NCBI GenBank assembly: GCA_022842935.1
Contig: JALHOP010000019.1
Coordinates: 1-64,000 of the forward strand
From: Myxococcota bacterium
GTDB lineage: Bacteria; Myxococcota; XYA12-FULL-58-9; JALHOP01
Direction of reading: 5' to 3'
DNA length: 64,000 nt
Shown here: positions 1-7,545 of the stretch, in pieces
Numbering within the stretch: position 1 is the stretch's first letter
How the letters are laid out: every line of letters begins with the position of its first letter
Notes under the pieces: generated by a model
What the model was told of the DNA's origin: nothing
Databases searched by the model: none
The model's input: the letters and a program-made list of their open reading frames with translations, nothing else
Translations under genes and position numbers: made by a program

Positions 1-48
1 GGCGGGCGTGGCGGCGGCGGTGGTGGCCGCGGCGGCGATCGCTGGTAG
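1..48 (+). CDS. C-terminal tail of a Gly/Arg-rich protein (partial)
   Basis: Reading from base 1 in frame 1 gives a 15-residue tail made almost only of Gly and Arg, ending in Asp-Arg-Trp before the TAG at 46-48. Such RGG-type tails are typical of small bacterial RRM (glycine-rich, cold-inducible) RNA-binding proteins. The folded part lies outside the window, so the family is an inference. A strong plus-strand terminator begins eight bases after the stop, which supports a real gene end here. Low-complexity GC-rich sequence can also give this pattern by chance. Confidence 0.45.
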   Translation, partial: GGRGGGGGGRGGDRW

Positions 49-55
49 TGGCGAT

Positions 56-80
56 GCGAGCAGCTTCGGCTGCTCGCTTT
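56..80 (+). terminator. Rho-independent terminator with UUCG loop
   Basis: A perfect 9-bp stem (56-64 with 69-77) closes on the extra-stable tetraloop TTCG and is followed at once by TTT. It sits just after the stop of the partial plus-strand gene. Bases 81-175, up to the end of the minus-strand receiver gene, hold nothing I can identify. Confidence 0.75.
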
Positions 81-175
81 CCATAGGCGGGTCTGCCCGT
101 CACGACGCTCGCGTCGGTCGGAGGGGATCGACGCAGGTCAAACATTCGCGATGGCGCGGGATCGGGGAGCCTTCG

Positions 176-577
176 CTAGAGTCGTGTCGTCCGTAGACGC
201 GCGAGCGATAGCGCCATGCTTACCTGCGACTTCAGGTGCGCGGCATCGAAAGGCTTGGCCGAGATCCAAAGTACGTCGTCGGCGCCTACCGCGTTCTTGA
301 GCCCCTCTTCCTCGGGGTAGGCCGTGAGAAAGACGACAGGGCTTTTGATGCCCGAGGCCCTAAGCGCCGCGAGCAGCTCGGCTCCCGTGCGCCCGGGCAT
401 CCGGTAGTCCAGCAAGAACAGATCGGGTGGGCTCGCCTTGGCGGCGGCGAAGGCGGCGTCGGTGTTCGAGAACGTCTCGAGACGACACACGCCCTTTAAC
501 ACGCGTTGCAGCAGAGCCAGGATTGCCTCCTCGTCATCGACTGCGAAGACAACCGCATCAGAGAGAGGTTTCGTCAC
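176..577 (-). CDS. Single-domain response regulator (receiver domain only)
   Basis: The protein has 133 residues and is a stand-alone CheY-like receiver domain. The acidic pair is D14-D15, the phospho-acceptor is D57 in LLDYRMPG, the switch Thr is T85 in LTAY, and the conserved Lys is K108 in the sequence AKPF. There is no output domain, so it should act by protein contact, as a phosphate sink, or as a relay partner of a kinase encoded elsewhere. No kinase is adjacent. It is transcribed away from phaR, which starts 147 bases from its start on the other strand. Key residues are complete, so it should be phosphorylatable. Its partner and process cannot be told from the sequence. Confidence 0.9.
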   Translation of the reverse strand: MTKPLSDAVVFAVDDEEAILALLQRVLKGVCRLETFSNTDAAFAAAKASPPDLFLLDYRMPGRTGAELLAALRASGIKSPVVFLTAYPEEEGLKNAVGADDVLWISAKPFDAAHLKSQVSMALSLARLRTTRL

Positions 578-724
578 CGCCTTGACCTTCCTGACCGCTG
601 TTGTACCACCACGCAGAAAGTTTACACGCTGGCGACCGCTCGTCGAGGAGGTCGTCGTACCCGCCCCACACCGCGAGGCCGCCGATCGATGCGGTCGCGG
701 AATCTGTGATAAGCGACCATCAAC

Positions 725-1210
725 ATGTTGGTAAAGAAGTACGGGAACCGCCGCCTCTACGACACCGAGGCCAGCCGCTATGTCCGGCTCGACGAGATCG
801 CCGAGCGCATTCGCGCCGGTGCGGACGTCCGCGTCGAAGACGCGAAGAGCGGCGCGGATCTCACCGCGCCGACGCTCGCGCAGATCATCTTCGAGGACCG
901 CAACGCCGCGCGTCTGCTACCCGTGCCGCTTCTCTTGCAGCTCATTCGCATGGGCGATGCGCCGCTCGCGGACTTTCTCGGCCGATACCTTGGGTGGGCT
1001 TTCGACCTCTACATGCAGACGCGCAACGGCTTCGGCGGGTTCTACAACCCGTTTGCCGGGCTGCGGCCGCCACCCATGCCAGAACCTGTCGAGGTGCCAC
1101 GCGCTTCGGAAGCTTCCGCAGCGCCGGCCCGCGACGAGATCAAAGAGCTGCGGGCGGAGTTGGCTGAGCTGCGCCGCAGCATCAAGGGCAAGCGCTCACG
1201 ACGCGGCTAG
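725..1210 (+). CDS. phaR: PHA synthesis repressor PhaR
   Basis: The first 60 residues contain the hallmark KYGNRRLYDT of the PHB/PHA accumulation regulator DNA-binding domain, followed by the usual repeat-type accumulation segment. The C-terminal third is Pro-rich and then a short charged helix. Length (161 aa) suits the family. PhaR proteins bind both DNA and PHA granules and repress phasin genes until polymer is present. Here the gene lies directly upstream of a phasin gene, a CoA-transferase and phaC. A site matching the known PhaR consensus lies between phaR and the phasin (1390-1400). The start ATG has no strong ribosome-binding site. A TGC-rich patch (GCTGCAGC) follows the stop codon and may be a second weak site. 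Confidence 0.92.
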   Translation: MLVKKYGNRRLYDTEASRYVRLDEIAERIRAGADVRVEDAKSGADLTAPTLAQIIFEDRNAARLLPVPLLLQLIRMGDAPLADFLGRYLGWAFDLYMQTRNGFGGFYNPFAGLRPPPMPEPVEVPRASEASAAPARDEIKELRAELAELRRSIKGKRSRRG

Positions 1211-1244
1211 ATTGTTGCGCTGCAGCATCGACGCTTGACTCCTT

Positions 1245-1294
1245 AGGCCTCCCGGTGCGACAGGGACGACGCACTCAAACGCCTTGGGAGGCCT
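1245..1294. repeat. 9-bp inverted repeat between phaR and phasin gene
   Basis: AGGCCTCCC at 1245-1253 is repeated as its exact reverse complement at 1286-1294, with a 32-base loop. It could be a weak transcript hairpin after phaR or a two-site protein-binding element. There is no T-run, so a standard terminator is unlikely. Confidence 0.5.
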
Positions 1295-1387
1295 CGCAAT
1301 GGCTCGTAGGAACAGCTCCGGACAGATTCAGGCAGGAACGGCAGCCGGACGGCCAGTGCTGCCCGCTGCTGATGTAATGGTTGTTAA

Positions 1388-1402
1388 TGCTGCGTCGCAG
1401 CA
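1388..1402. promoter_or_regulatory. Probable PhaR operator
   Basis: TGCTGCGTCGCAGCA is a perfect palindrome with 7-bp arms around one base. Its core CTGC-GTC-GCAG (1390-1400) matches the CTGC-N3-GCAG consensus described for PhaR of Rhodobacter sphaeroides and fits the TGC-rich sites of Paracoccus PhaR. It lies 73-83 bases before the phasin start, about where an operator overlapping the promoter is expected. The pairing of site, phaR and phasin makes autoregulated granule control likely. Confidence 0.65.
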
Positions 1403-1472
1403 AAAAGTCATTGACCCCGTGCCTGCGGCTGTCGTACGAGGGGGACACCCGAGAGAACGGGAGGAGAAAAAG

Positions 1473-1742
1473 ATGGATCAAAAGGCGATGTTTTCGCAGA
1501 TGCAGCAATTCGGTGCGGATTGGCTCAAGGTGATGACCGATAGCGCGACCCGCATGGTTGAGCTTGCCGGTGTCGAGAAGCTCGAGAAGCAGGGCGTTGC
1601 CCGCGCGGTATCGGCCGTTGACGAGGCCAGCCGTCTCGCCAAGGAGGCGATCACCTCGTTCGAGCAGCTCAACCACCAGTGGCGCAAGGCCGCCACCGAG
1701 CTCACCCAGCGCACGCTTGACCTCATCACCCCAGCGCACTAA
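1473..1742 (+). CDS. Phasin-like PHA granule protein
   Basis: This 89-residue, fully helical amphipathic protein has no Cys and carries hydrophobic heptads, as small phasins do. Phasins coat PHA granules and control their size and number. The ATG at 1473 is chosen because a purine-rich site (GGGAGGAG) lies just upstream; the reading frame is open further upstream, but that extension has no ribosome site and no phasin character. A PhaR-type operator lies 73 bases upstream, and phaR precedes it. A weak hairpin follows the stop and may set lower expression of the downstream transferase and synthase. Sequence alone cannot place it in a named phasin subfamily; context carries the call. Confidence 0.8.
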   Translation: MDQKAMFSQMQQFGADWLKVMTDSATRMVELAGVEKLEKQGVARAVSAVDEASRLAKEAITSFEQLNHQWRKAATELTQRTLDLITPAH

Positions 1743-1765
1743 GTCGGCTCGTCGTACCGGCCGAC
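1743..1765 (+). terminator. Weak hairpin after the phasin gene
   Basis: GTCGGC (1743-1748) pairs with GCCGAC (1760-1765) across an 11-base loop right after the phasin stop. No T-run follows. It may act as a partial attenuator or 3'-stabilising hairpin so that the phasin message exceeds that of the downstream genes. This role is inferred. Confidence 0.3.
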
Positions 1766-1857
1766 ACGCGGCGGGGGCCTTGGCTCTAAGCAAGCCTTGG
1801 CCGACCCGCCGTTTTCGTTCCAACCCATCCGCGCCGGTCGCCGCAAGGGAGCCCGGG

Positions 1858-3834
1858 GTGGCATCGACGTCGGTGAGCAAGGTCGCGAGCCTCGATGAGG
1901 CAGTCGCGTTGGTCCAGCCGGGCAATACCCTGGCGACATCGGGGTTCGTAGGTATTGGCACGCCGGATGGCCTGCTTGACGCGCTAGCGCGTGCCTACGC
2001 GAAACACGGACGTCCCGGCGGGCTGTCGCTCGTCTTCGCGGCGGGGCAGGGCGACGGAAAGACGCGCGGCCTCAATCGCCTGGCTCTTCCAGGTTTGCTC
2101 AAGCGGGCGGTCGGCGGTCATTGGGGACTCATTCCCAAGATCGGCGCCATGGCGCTCGCCGGCGAAATCGAAGCCTACAATTTGCCCCAGGGAAGCATCT
2201 CACACCTTTATCGCGACATCGCCGCAGGCAAGCCCGGCACCCTGTCGCGCGTCGGCCTTGGTACGTTCGTCGATCCACGCAACGGCGGCGGCAAGGTCAA
2301 CGCGCGCTCTACCGAGGACCTCGTCGAGCTCGTGCAGATTCACGGCAAGGAGTGGTTGCTTTACAGGGCATTCCCAATCGACGTCGTGTTTCTGCGTGGC
2401 ACCACCGCCGACCCGCACGGCAACATCACCATGGAGCGCGAAGCTCTCACGCTCGACAACCTCGCCATGGCCATGGCTGCCAAGAACAGCGGTGGCGTCG
2501 TCATCGTCCAGGTTGAACGTCTCGCGCAGGCCGGGTCGCTGCCGGCTCGCAGCGTGAAGATCCCAGGAGCGCTGGTCGACTGCGTGGCGGTCGCCGAAGC
2601 CGAGTACCACGCCCAGACGTACTCGACGCCTTACAGTCCGGCCTTCTCGGGCGAGCTGCGTTTGCCGCTCGAGCGCGTCCCACCGCCCGCCATGGACGTA
2701 CGCAAGGTCGTTGGGCGCCGCGCCGCCTACGAGCTCGTTCCCGGATCGCTCATCAACCTTGGCATTGGCATGCCCGAGTCGGTGGCGGGCGTGGCTGCCG
2801 AGGAAGGGCTTCTGCCAGTTCTAACGCTCACCGCCGAACCCGGCATCATCGGAGGCTTGCCAGCGTCGGGCCTCGACTTTGGGGCTGCGGTAAACACCGA
2901 GGCGCTCGTGGACCAGAGCCAGCAGTTCGACTTCTACGATGGCGGAGGCCTCGACCAAGCCTACCTCGGCATGGCCCAGGTGGACGCGCTCGGAAACGTC
3001 AACGTCAGCCGCTTCGGCTCGACCTTCGCCGGATGCGGCGGGTTCATCAACATCAGCCAGAACGCTCGCAAGGTGGTGTTCGTGGGCACCTTCACCTGTG
3101 GCGGTTTGCGACTCGCGATCGGTGACGGCTGCCTACGCATTCTCGAAGAAGGCCGCACGCGCAAGTTCGTCAAAGCGGTGGAGCAGATCACCTTCAGTGG
3201 CAAGCAGGCGCGCGAGAGCGGTCACGAGACGATGGTCGTCACCGAGCGCGCGGTCTTTCGCCTCACGGACACGGGGCTGCGCCTCGAAGAGATTGCGCCC
3301 GGCGTCGATCTCGAGCGTGACGTCTTGGGGCAGATGGACTTCCGGCCGGAGATCAAGGAGCCGCTTCGCTTGATGGACGCGCGCATCTTTCACGCCGCGC
3401 CGATGGGGTTGCGCGCCTCGCTCGACGAGCGACCCATCGCGTCGCGGCTCGAGTTCGACACGCAGCAAGAGGTCCTCTTCATCAACTTCGCGGGCCTTAC
3501 CCTACGTAACGAAGACGACCTCAAGCGCATCGGCGAGGCCGTAGCCCAGGTCTGCGAGCCGCTCGGCCGACGTGTCCGTGCCGTCGTCGACTACGACGGC
3601 TTCAGCGTGCCGGCGCACCTCGCAGATGCCTATGCGATGCTCGTGGGTGAGCTAACCGAGCGCTACTACGAGCGCGTCACACGGTACACCTCGAGCGCTT
3701 TTCTTCGTCTGAAACTCGGCTCCTCGCTGCAAGCGCACCACGTGGCGCCCGAGCTGTTCGACACCCAGCGCCATGCGTTGGAATCTCTAAAGCGCCGACG
3801 TGAGTCGCGCCAGACACCTACGGGAAGCGAGTGA
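1858..3834 (+). CDS. Acyl-CoA:carboxylate CoA-transferase, YdiF/propionate CoA-transferase type
   Basis: The 658-residue protein fuses both class I CoA-transferase halves: an alpha half (about 1-270, with the typical GFVGIGTPDGLL segment) and a beta half (about 280-520). The catalytic Glu is E327 in TAEPGIIGG, which forms the glutamyl-CoA intermediate in this family. Enzymes of this kind move CoA between short acyl-CoAs and acetate, propionate or acetoacetate. About 130 extra residues follow the beta half and look like a separate small alpha/beta domain. The GTG at 1858 is chosen for its AAGGGAG site. The gene overlaps phaC by GTGA, so it is probably translationally coupled, and it likely supplies or balances acyl-CoA for polymer synthesis. 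Exact substrate is unknown. Confidence 0.87.
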   Translation: MASTSVSKVASLDEAVALVQPGNTLATSGFVGIGTPDGLLDALARAYAKHGRPGGLSLVFAAGQGDGKTRGLNRLALPGLLKRAVGGHWGLIPKIGAMALAGEIEAYNLPQGSISHLYRDIAAGKPGTLSRVGLGTFVDPRNGGGKVNARSTEDLVELVQIHGKEWLLYRAFPIDVVFLRGTTADPHGNITMEREALTLDNLAMAMAAKNSGGVVIVQVERLAQAGSLPARSVKIPGALVDCVAVAEAEYHAQTYSTPYSPAFSGELRLPLERVPPPAMDVRKVVGRRAAYELVPGSLINLGIGMPESVAGVAAEEGLLPVLTLTAEPGIIGGLPASGLDFGAAVNTEALVDQSQQFDFYDGGGLDQAYLGMAQVDALGNVNVSRFGSTFAGCGGFINISQNARKVVFVGTFTCGGLRLAIGDGCLRILEEGRTRKFVKAVEQITFSGKQARESGHETMVVTERAVFRLTDTGLRLEEIAPGVDLERDVLGQMDFRPEIKEPLRLMDARIFHAAPMGLRASLDERPIASRLEFDTQQEVLFINFAGLTLRNEDDLKRIGEAVAQVCEPLGRRVRAVVDYDGFSVPAHLADAYAMLVGELTERYYERVTRYTSSAFLRLKLGSSLQAHHVAPELFDTQRHALESLKRRRESRQTPTGSE

Positions 3835-5525
3835 AAAAGATGATGCGGGATGGATTGCGACGCGTAGCGGATGAAGTCCTCGATCGCGTGGACCCTGTTG
3901 GTTTCGGTAAGGCCCTCGCGAGTGAAGCAGCGGGGCTCGCCAAGCATCCGCTATCGACGACACGCGCGCTCATGCGCTGGACCAAGGGATCCGTGGCCGC
4001 TGCTCGCGTCAGCGCGGTGCGTGTGGTCGGCGCAAAAAAAGAAGGCCCAATGCGCGCGCCAGCAAAAGACCGTCGGTTCAACGACACCGCCTGGGAAGAG
4101 AACCCGTTTCTCTTCTGGCTTCTGCAACAGCACTTGTTGCGCGAGCGGCTCGCCCATGAGCTGCTCGACGCGGCCGACCTCGACGACGTGGCTGCGCGTA
4201 AGGCACGCCTCGCTGGGCAGCTCCTGGTCGACGCCGTCGCTCCCACGAATTTTCTGCTGACGAATCCCGCGGCGTTGCGACGTGCGTTCGATACGGGGGG
4301 CGTGAGTGCCCTCAGGGGCTTTCGTAAGTGGATGCAAGACGTTCGGATGCGCGATGGGTGGCCGCGTCTCGTGGACGCATCCGGCTTCGAGGTTGGCAAG
4401 AACCTCGCCGCGACGCCTGGAAAGGTCGTCTATCAGAATCGTGTGATGGAGCTCATCCAGTACAGCCCGAAGACTGAGTCGACTTTCGCGGTGCCTCTGC
4501 TGTGTAGTCCTCCGTTCATCAACAAGTACTACATCATGGATCTCGCTCCTGGACGCAGCTTCGTCGAGTGGGCGGTCGAGCATGGCCACACGACGTTCTG
4601 TATCAGCTACAAGAACCCCGACCTCGCCATGCGTGACGTGAGCTTCACGGACTATCTCTTCGAAGGTCCGCTCGAGGCGCTGCGCGTCGTCAAGGAGATC
4701 ACTGGCGCGCCCAAGGTGAACGTGGCTGCGTTGTGTGCCGGTGGCACCCTTGCGTCGATGATGGCGGCGTATCTCGCCGCTACCGGGGACGACTCTCTGA
4801 ACTCGCTGACGCTCATGAATACGCTCGTCGACTTCAGTGAGCCCGGCCCGCTGGGCGCGTTCACCGATCGTCCAACGGTCGAACGTATGTTGCGGCGCGT
4901 GCGCCGTCGTGGCTTGCTCGAGGCTCACGAGATGGCGCGGACCTTCAACCTGCTGCGCGCCAATGATCTCCACTTCAACTACGTGAGCTCGACCTGGATG
5001 ATGGGCGACGAACCGCCTGCATTCGACCTGCTCGCGTGGAATGCCGATGGCACACGCATCCCATCAGCGGCGATCGACGAGTATCTGCGCAGCTGCTATC
5101 TGGACAATCTCCTCGCGCGTGATGCCATGGAGGTGCGCGGCAAGAAGCTGCGCCTCGAGGCCGCTCGACCCGACGCGTTCGTGGTGGGAGCGGTCGAAGA
5201 CCACATCACGCCCTGGACGTCCGTGTTCAAGACGGCGCACCGGCTGGGCGGCGAGACCCAGTTCGTTCTGAGCAGCTCGGGGCATATCGCCGGGGTGGTC
5301 AACCCGCCTAGCAAGAGCGCCGCGTACTGGATTCGTGAGGAGCTCGACGCGGCGCCCGAAGCCTGGCGTGCGGCCGCGACGCGTCACTCGGACACCTGGT
5401 GGAACGCGTGGGCCCAATGGATCGCCACACGCGCAGGCGATCGAACGACCGCGCCGGCCAAGATCGGCAGCAAGAAGCATCAGCCACTTGCCGATGCTCC
5501 AGGACCGTACGTCATGGAGCGCTGA
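3831..5525 (+). CDS. phaC: Poly(3-hydroxyalkanoate) synthase PhaC
   Basis: This 564-residue alpha/beta-hydrolase fold protein polymerises hydroxyacyl-CoA into PHA on the granule surface. The lipase-like box is ALCAGG with the nucleophile C302, replacing Ser as in PHA synthases. D457 (VEDHITPW) and H485 (SSGHIAGVVNPP) complete the triad. The region before residue 210 corresponds to the PhaC N-terminal domain but starts with a basic, divergent helix. Length is close to class I enzymes, and no phaE-like partner is nearby. The GTG start overlaps the TGA of the CoA-transferase. phaA and phaB are absent here, so monomer supply is either through that transferase or encoded elsewhere. Confidence 0.93.
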   Translation: MKKMMRDGLRRVADEVLDRVDPVGFGKALASEAAGLAKHPLSTTRALMRWTKGSVAAARVSAVRVVGAKKEGPMRAPAKDRRFNDTAWEENPFLFWLLQQHLLRERLAHELLDAADLDDVAARKARLAGQLLVDAVAPTNFLLTNPAALRRAFDTGGVSALRGFRKWMQDVRMRDGWPRLVDASGFEVGKNLAATPGKVVYQNRVMELIQYSPKTESTFAVPLLCSPPFINKYYIMDLAPGRSFVEWAVEHGHTTFCISYKNPDLAMRDVSFTDYLFEGPLEALRVVKEITGAPKVNVAALCAGGTLASMMAAYLAATGDDSLNSLTLMNTLVDFSEPGPLGAFTDRPTVERMLRRVRRRGLLEAHEMARTFNLLRANDLHFNYVSSTWMMGDEPPAFDLLAWNADGTRIPSAAIDEYLRSCYLDNLLARDAMEVRGKKLRLEAARPDAFVVGAVEDHITPWTSVFKTAHRLGGETQFVLSSSGHIAGVVNPPSKSAAYWIREELDAAPEAWRAAATRHSDTWWNAWAQWIATRAGDRTTAPAKIGSKKHQPLADAPGPYVMER

Positions 5526-5675
5526 GTCTAGGAACGGCTGGGTCTTGGCGCTGGTCGCTTGGTTGATGAGAGCGGGCAGAACGACTTTAGTCCAGGTGCG
5601 GTCAGGGAAGGGCGCCCCGGACGGAGCTGGCAGCCAAACTCGCCTCGAGCCTGGTCGTCGCCTTACAATGCAGCA

Positions 5676-6197
5676 ATGCTCGCGGTGGCCCTCGTTGTCT
5701 CCATCGTTGGGGTGCACTACGAGCATCCTCAGCACCACTTCGTCGTGGAGCTGCCGAATGCTTGGCAGCCGGTCGACCAGCAGGAGGACCAAGCCGGTGT
5801 CGTCTTTCAGCGCAACACGAACGATCGGCTTACCCTTTGCACGATCCGCGCGGTGCCGGTTGCGGGCGCCACCTTGCAGGACTTCGTGCTGGCAATCGCA
5901 GCGGCGAGCCAGGGCGAGCCCGGCTATCGGAGCGTCGCGTCCGGTCCGACGACGCTCGGTGGCGCGGCCGGATACCGACGACGTTTTACCCTGTTCATTG
6001 ACCCCGATGGGCAGTTCTCCAAGACCGTCGAAGAACGAGTCGCCGTCGTCGACGGCATTGGCTACGTTGTGCGGGTCGAGGGGTTCACGCTCTGGTTCAA
6101 TCGACGCGCGCGCGACGTCGCCCAGATCTTCGAGACGTTCTCAATCCGCCGACCTGGGGCCTCGACTTCGCGTCGTACGCAGCCATGTCCGTTCTAG
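5676..6197 (+). CDS. Small secreted protein, PsbP/DcrB-like fold
   Basis: The 173-residue product begins with a short hydrophobic stretch (about residues 1-13) that resembles a signal peptide, then reads HYEHPQHHFVVELPNAWQ, a pattern like the start of PsbP/DcrB-type domains (peptide enters with a Tyr-x-x-Pro beta strand and a P-x-x-W motif). The rest alternates strands and one helix ending near IFETFSI, typical for that fold. The ATG at 5676 is preferred over the upstream open frame because it puts the hydrophobic stretch at the N terminus. No clear ribosome site is seen. Function unknown; probably periplasmic or surface associated. It stands alone between phaC and a lipase-like gene. Confidence 0.68.
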   Translation: MLAVALVVSIVGVHYEHPQHHFVVELPNAWQPVDQQEDQAGVVFQRNTNDRLTLCTIRAVPVAGATLQDFVLAIAAASQGEPGYRSVASGPTTLGGAAGYRRRFTLFIDPDGQFSKTVEERVAVVDGIGYVVRVEGFTLWFNRRARDVAQIFETFSIRRPGASTSRRTQPCPF

Positions 6198-6236
6198 CGG
6201 TTAAACGCGCTTGAATCAGATCATCGAGGCATTACC

Positions 6237-6255
6237 CTGTCTGCTTGACAGACAG
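6237..6255 (+). terminator. 7-bp hairpin after the secreted-protein gene
   Basis: CTGTCTG (6237-6243) and CAGACAG (6249-6255) form a perfect stem around a 5-base loop, 40 bases after the stop. There is no T-run, so it may instead be an operator for the following hydrolase gene. Confidence 0.4.
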
Positions 6256-6338
6256 AACCGTAGACCCCGTCATCCCGGCATGAGGCCGTCGCGCTCAGTC
6301 TTAACGAAAATCGTGGCACTGCACGTGACCACGCCGCG

Positions 6339-7535
6339 GTGCCGGCTTTGACCACATCACCTCGCTACATCGACCAGCTCCGCGGCCTTGCCAGGCTCGC
6401 GGTAACCGCTACGTCCGGGGTCACGAGCGTCGTGGAAGACGTGCACGCGGCCATCGCGGGCGGTCCGTTGGTCTTGGGGCAGCCGCTCGCGCGACCAGTT
6501 CGCGCGCTCTTGCCCTTGATCTATGGGCGCGTCCGCGGAGTCGCTGGTGTCGTGGGGACGAGCATCGACGTGGTCCTCGCGTCGCTTGACCAACTGGTGG
6601 GCGAGAACGCGCCGAGCGCCGAAGTCGATGCCGTCGTTTCGGCGTTGAATGGCGTCGTGGGTGACTATCTCGAGAGCACAGGCAATCCGCTAGCCATCGC
6701 GATGGGTCTCGTCTACCGCGGGCGCGTCTTGAAGCTCGACGACCTGGCGCCCGAATTGCCCGCGGCTACCGACAAGGCACTCGTGCTCGTCCACGGCTCC
6801 TCCATGAACGACCGCCAGTGGCACCGCGGCGGCCACGACCATGGCGCCGCGCTCGCGCGCGACCTCGGCTACACGCCGATCTACGTGCGCTACAATAGCG
6901 GACTTCACATCTCAGTGAATGGGCGCGTCTTGTCATCTTTGCTCGAGAAGCTTGTTCTTGCGTGGCCGGGTCCGCTTCGCGAGCTCGCCTTGCTCGGGCA
7001 TAGCATGGGCGGTCTCGTCGCCCGGAGCGCCTGTCATGTGGGGTCTAGCGAAGGGAGTCGCTGGATGAAGGCGCTCTGTCGCTTGGCGTGCCTTGGCTCA
7101 CCGCATCACGGCGCGCCGCTCGAGCGTGGCGGCAATCTCGTCGACCTTCTCCTGCGGGTGAGCCACTACAGCGCGCCACTCGCGCGTCTTGGACAGATCC
7201 GTAGCGCGGGTGTCACCGATCTGCGTTACGGCAACGTGGTGGACGAAGATTGGAGCCGGCACGAGCGCTTTGGGTTCCCCGGCGACGTGCGACGGCCGGT
7301 CGAGCTGCCGGCAGACGTCGCTTGTTTCGCCGTCGCCGGGAGCCTGTCCAAAGTCATGGCGCGGACCCTACGTAGCGACGGCATCGTGCCCGTTGCGAGC
7401 GCGCTCGGGCGCCATGCCCGCGACGACATGACGCTGAAGTTTCCGTTGGAACATCAATGGGTCGCGTTGGGAACTGGCCATGTCGAGTTGCTCAGTAGCC
7501 AGAGCGTCTATGAGCGCCTACGCGGCTGGTTCTAG
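6339..7535 (+). CDS. Alpha/beta hydrolase, triacylglycerol-lipase/PGAP1-like esterase
   Basis: The 398-residue protein has an oxyanion segment VLVHGSSMND near residue 150, the nucleophile elbow GHSMGG with S222, a likely acid D347 (SDGIVP), and H381 (GTGHVELL), so the Ser-Asp-His triad is complete and in order. Such enzymes hydrolyse lipid or other carboxyl esters. The first 130 residues are helical and specific to this subgroup. No signal peptide is evident. The GTG at 6339 is taken as the start but has no clear ribosome site; TTG at 6348 is an alternative. Proximity to the PHA genes raises the possibility of polyester or lipid hydrolysis, but the substrate cannot be told. Confidence 0.85.
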   Translation: MPALTTSPRYIDQLRGLARLAVTATSGVTSVVEDVHAAIAGGPLVLGQPLARPVRALLPLIYGRVRGVAGVVGTSIDVVLASLDQLVGENAPSAEVDAVVSALNGVVGDYLESTGNPLAIAMGLVYRGRVLKLDDLAPELPAATDKALVLVHGSSMNDRQWHRGGHDHGAALARDLGYTPIYVRYNSGLHISVNGRVLSSLLEKLVLAWPGPLRELALLGHSMGGLVARSACHVGSSEGSRWMKALCRLACLGSPHHGAPLERGGNLVDLLLRVSHYSAPLARLGQIRSAGVTDLRYGNVVDEDWSRHERFGFPGDVRRPVELPADVACFAVAGSLSKVMARTLRSDGIVPVASALGRHARDDMTLKFPLEHQWVALGTGHVELLSSQSVYERLRGWF

Positions 7536-7545
7536 GCGACTGCGG

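Noticed and set aside
1275-1961. Minus-strand 228-codon frame across the phasin region
   Set aside because: It runs through the operator, the phasin and the start of the CoA-transferase; composition is random-like. The phasin on the plus strand has a strong ribosome site.
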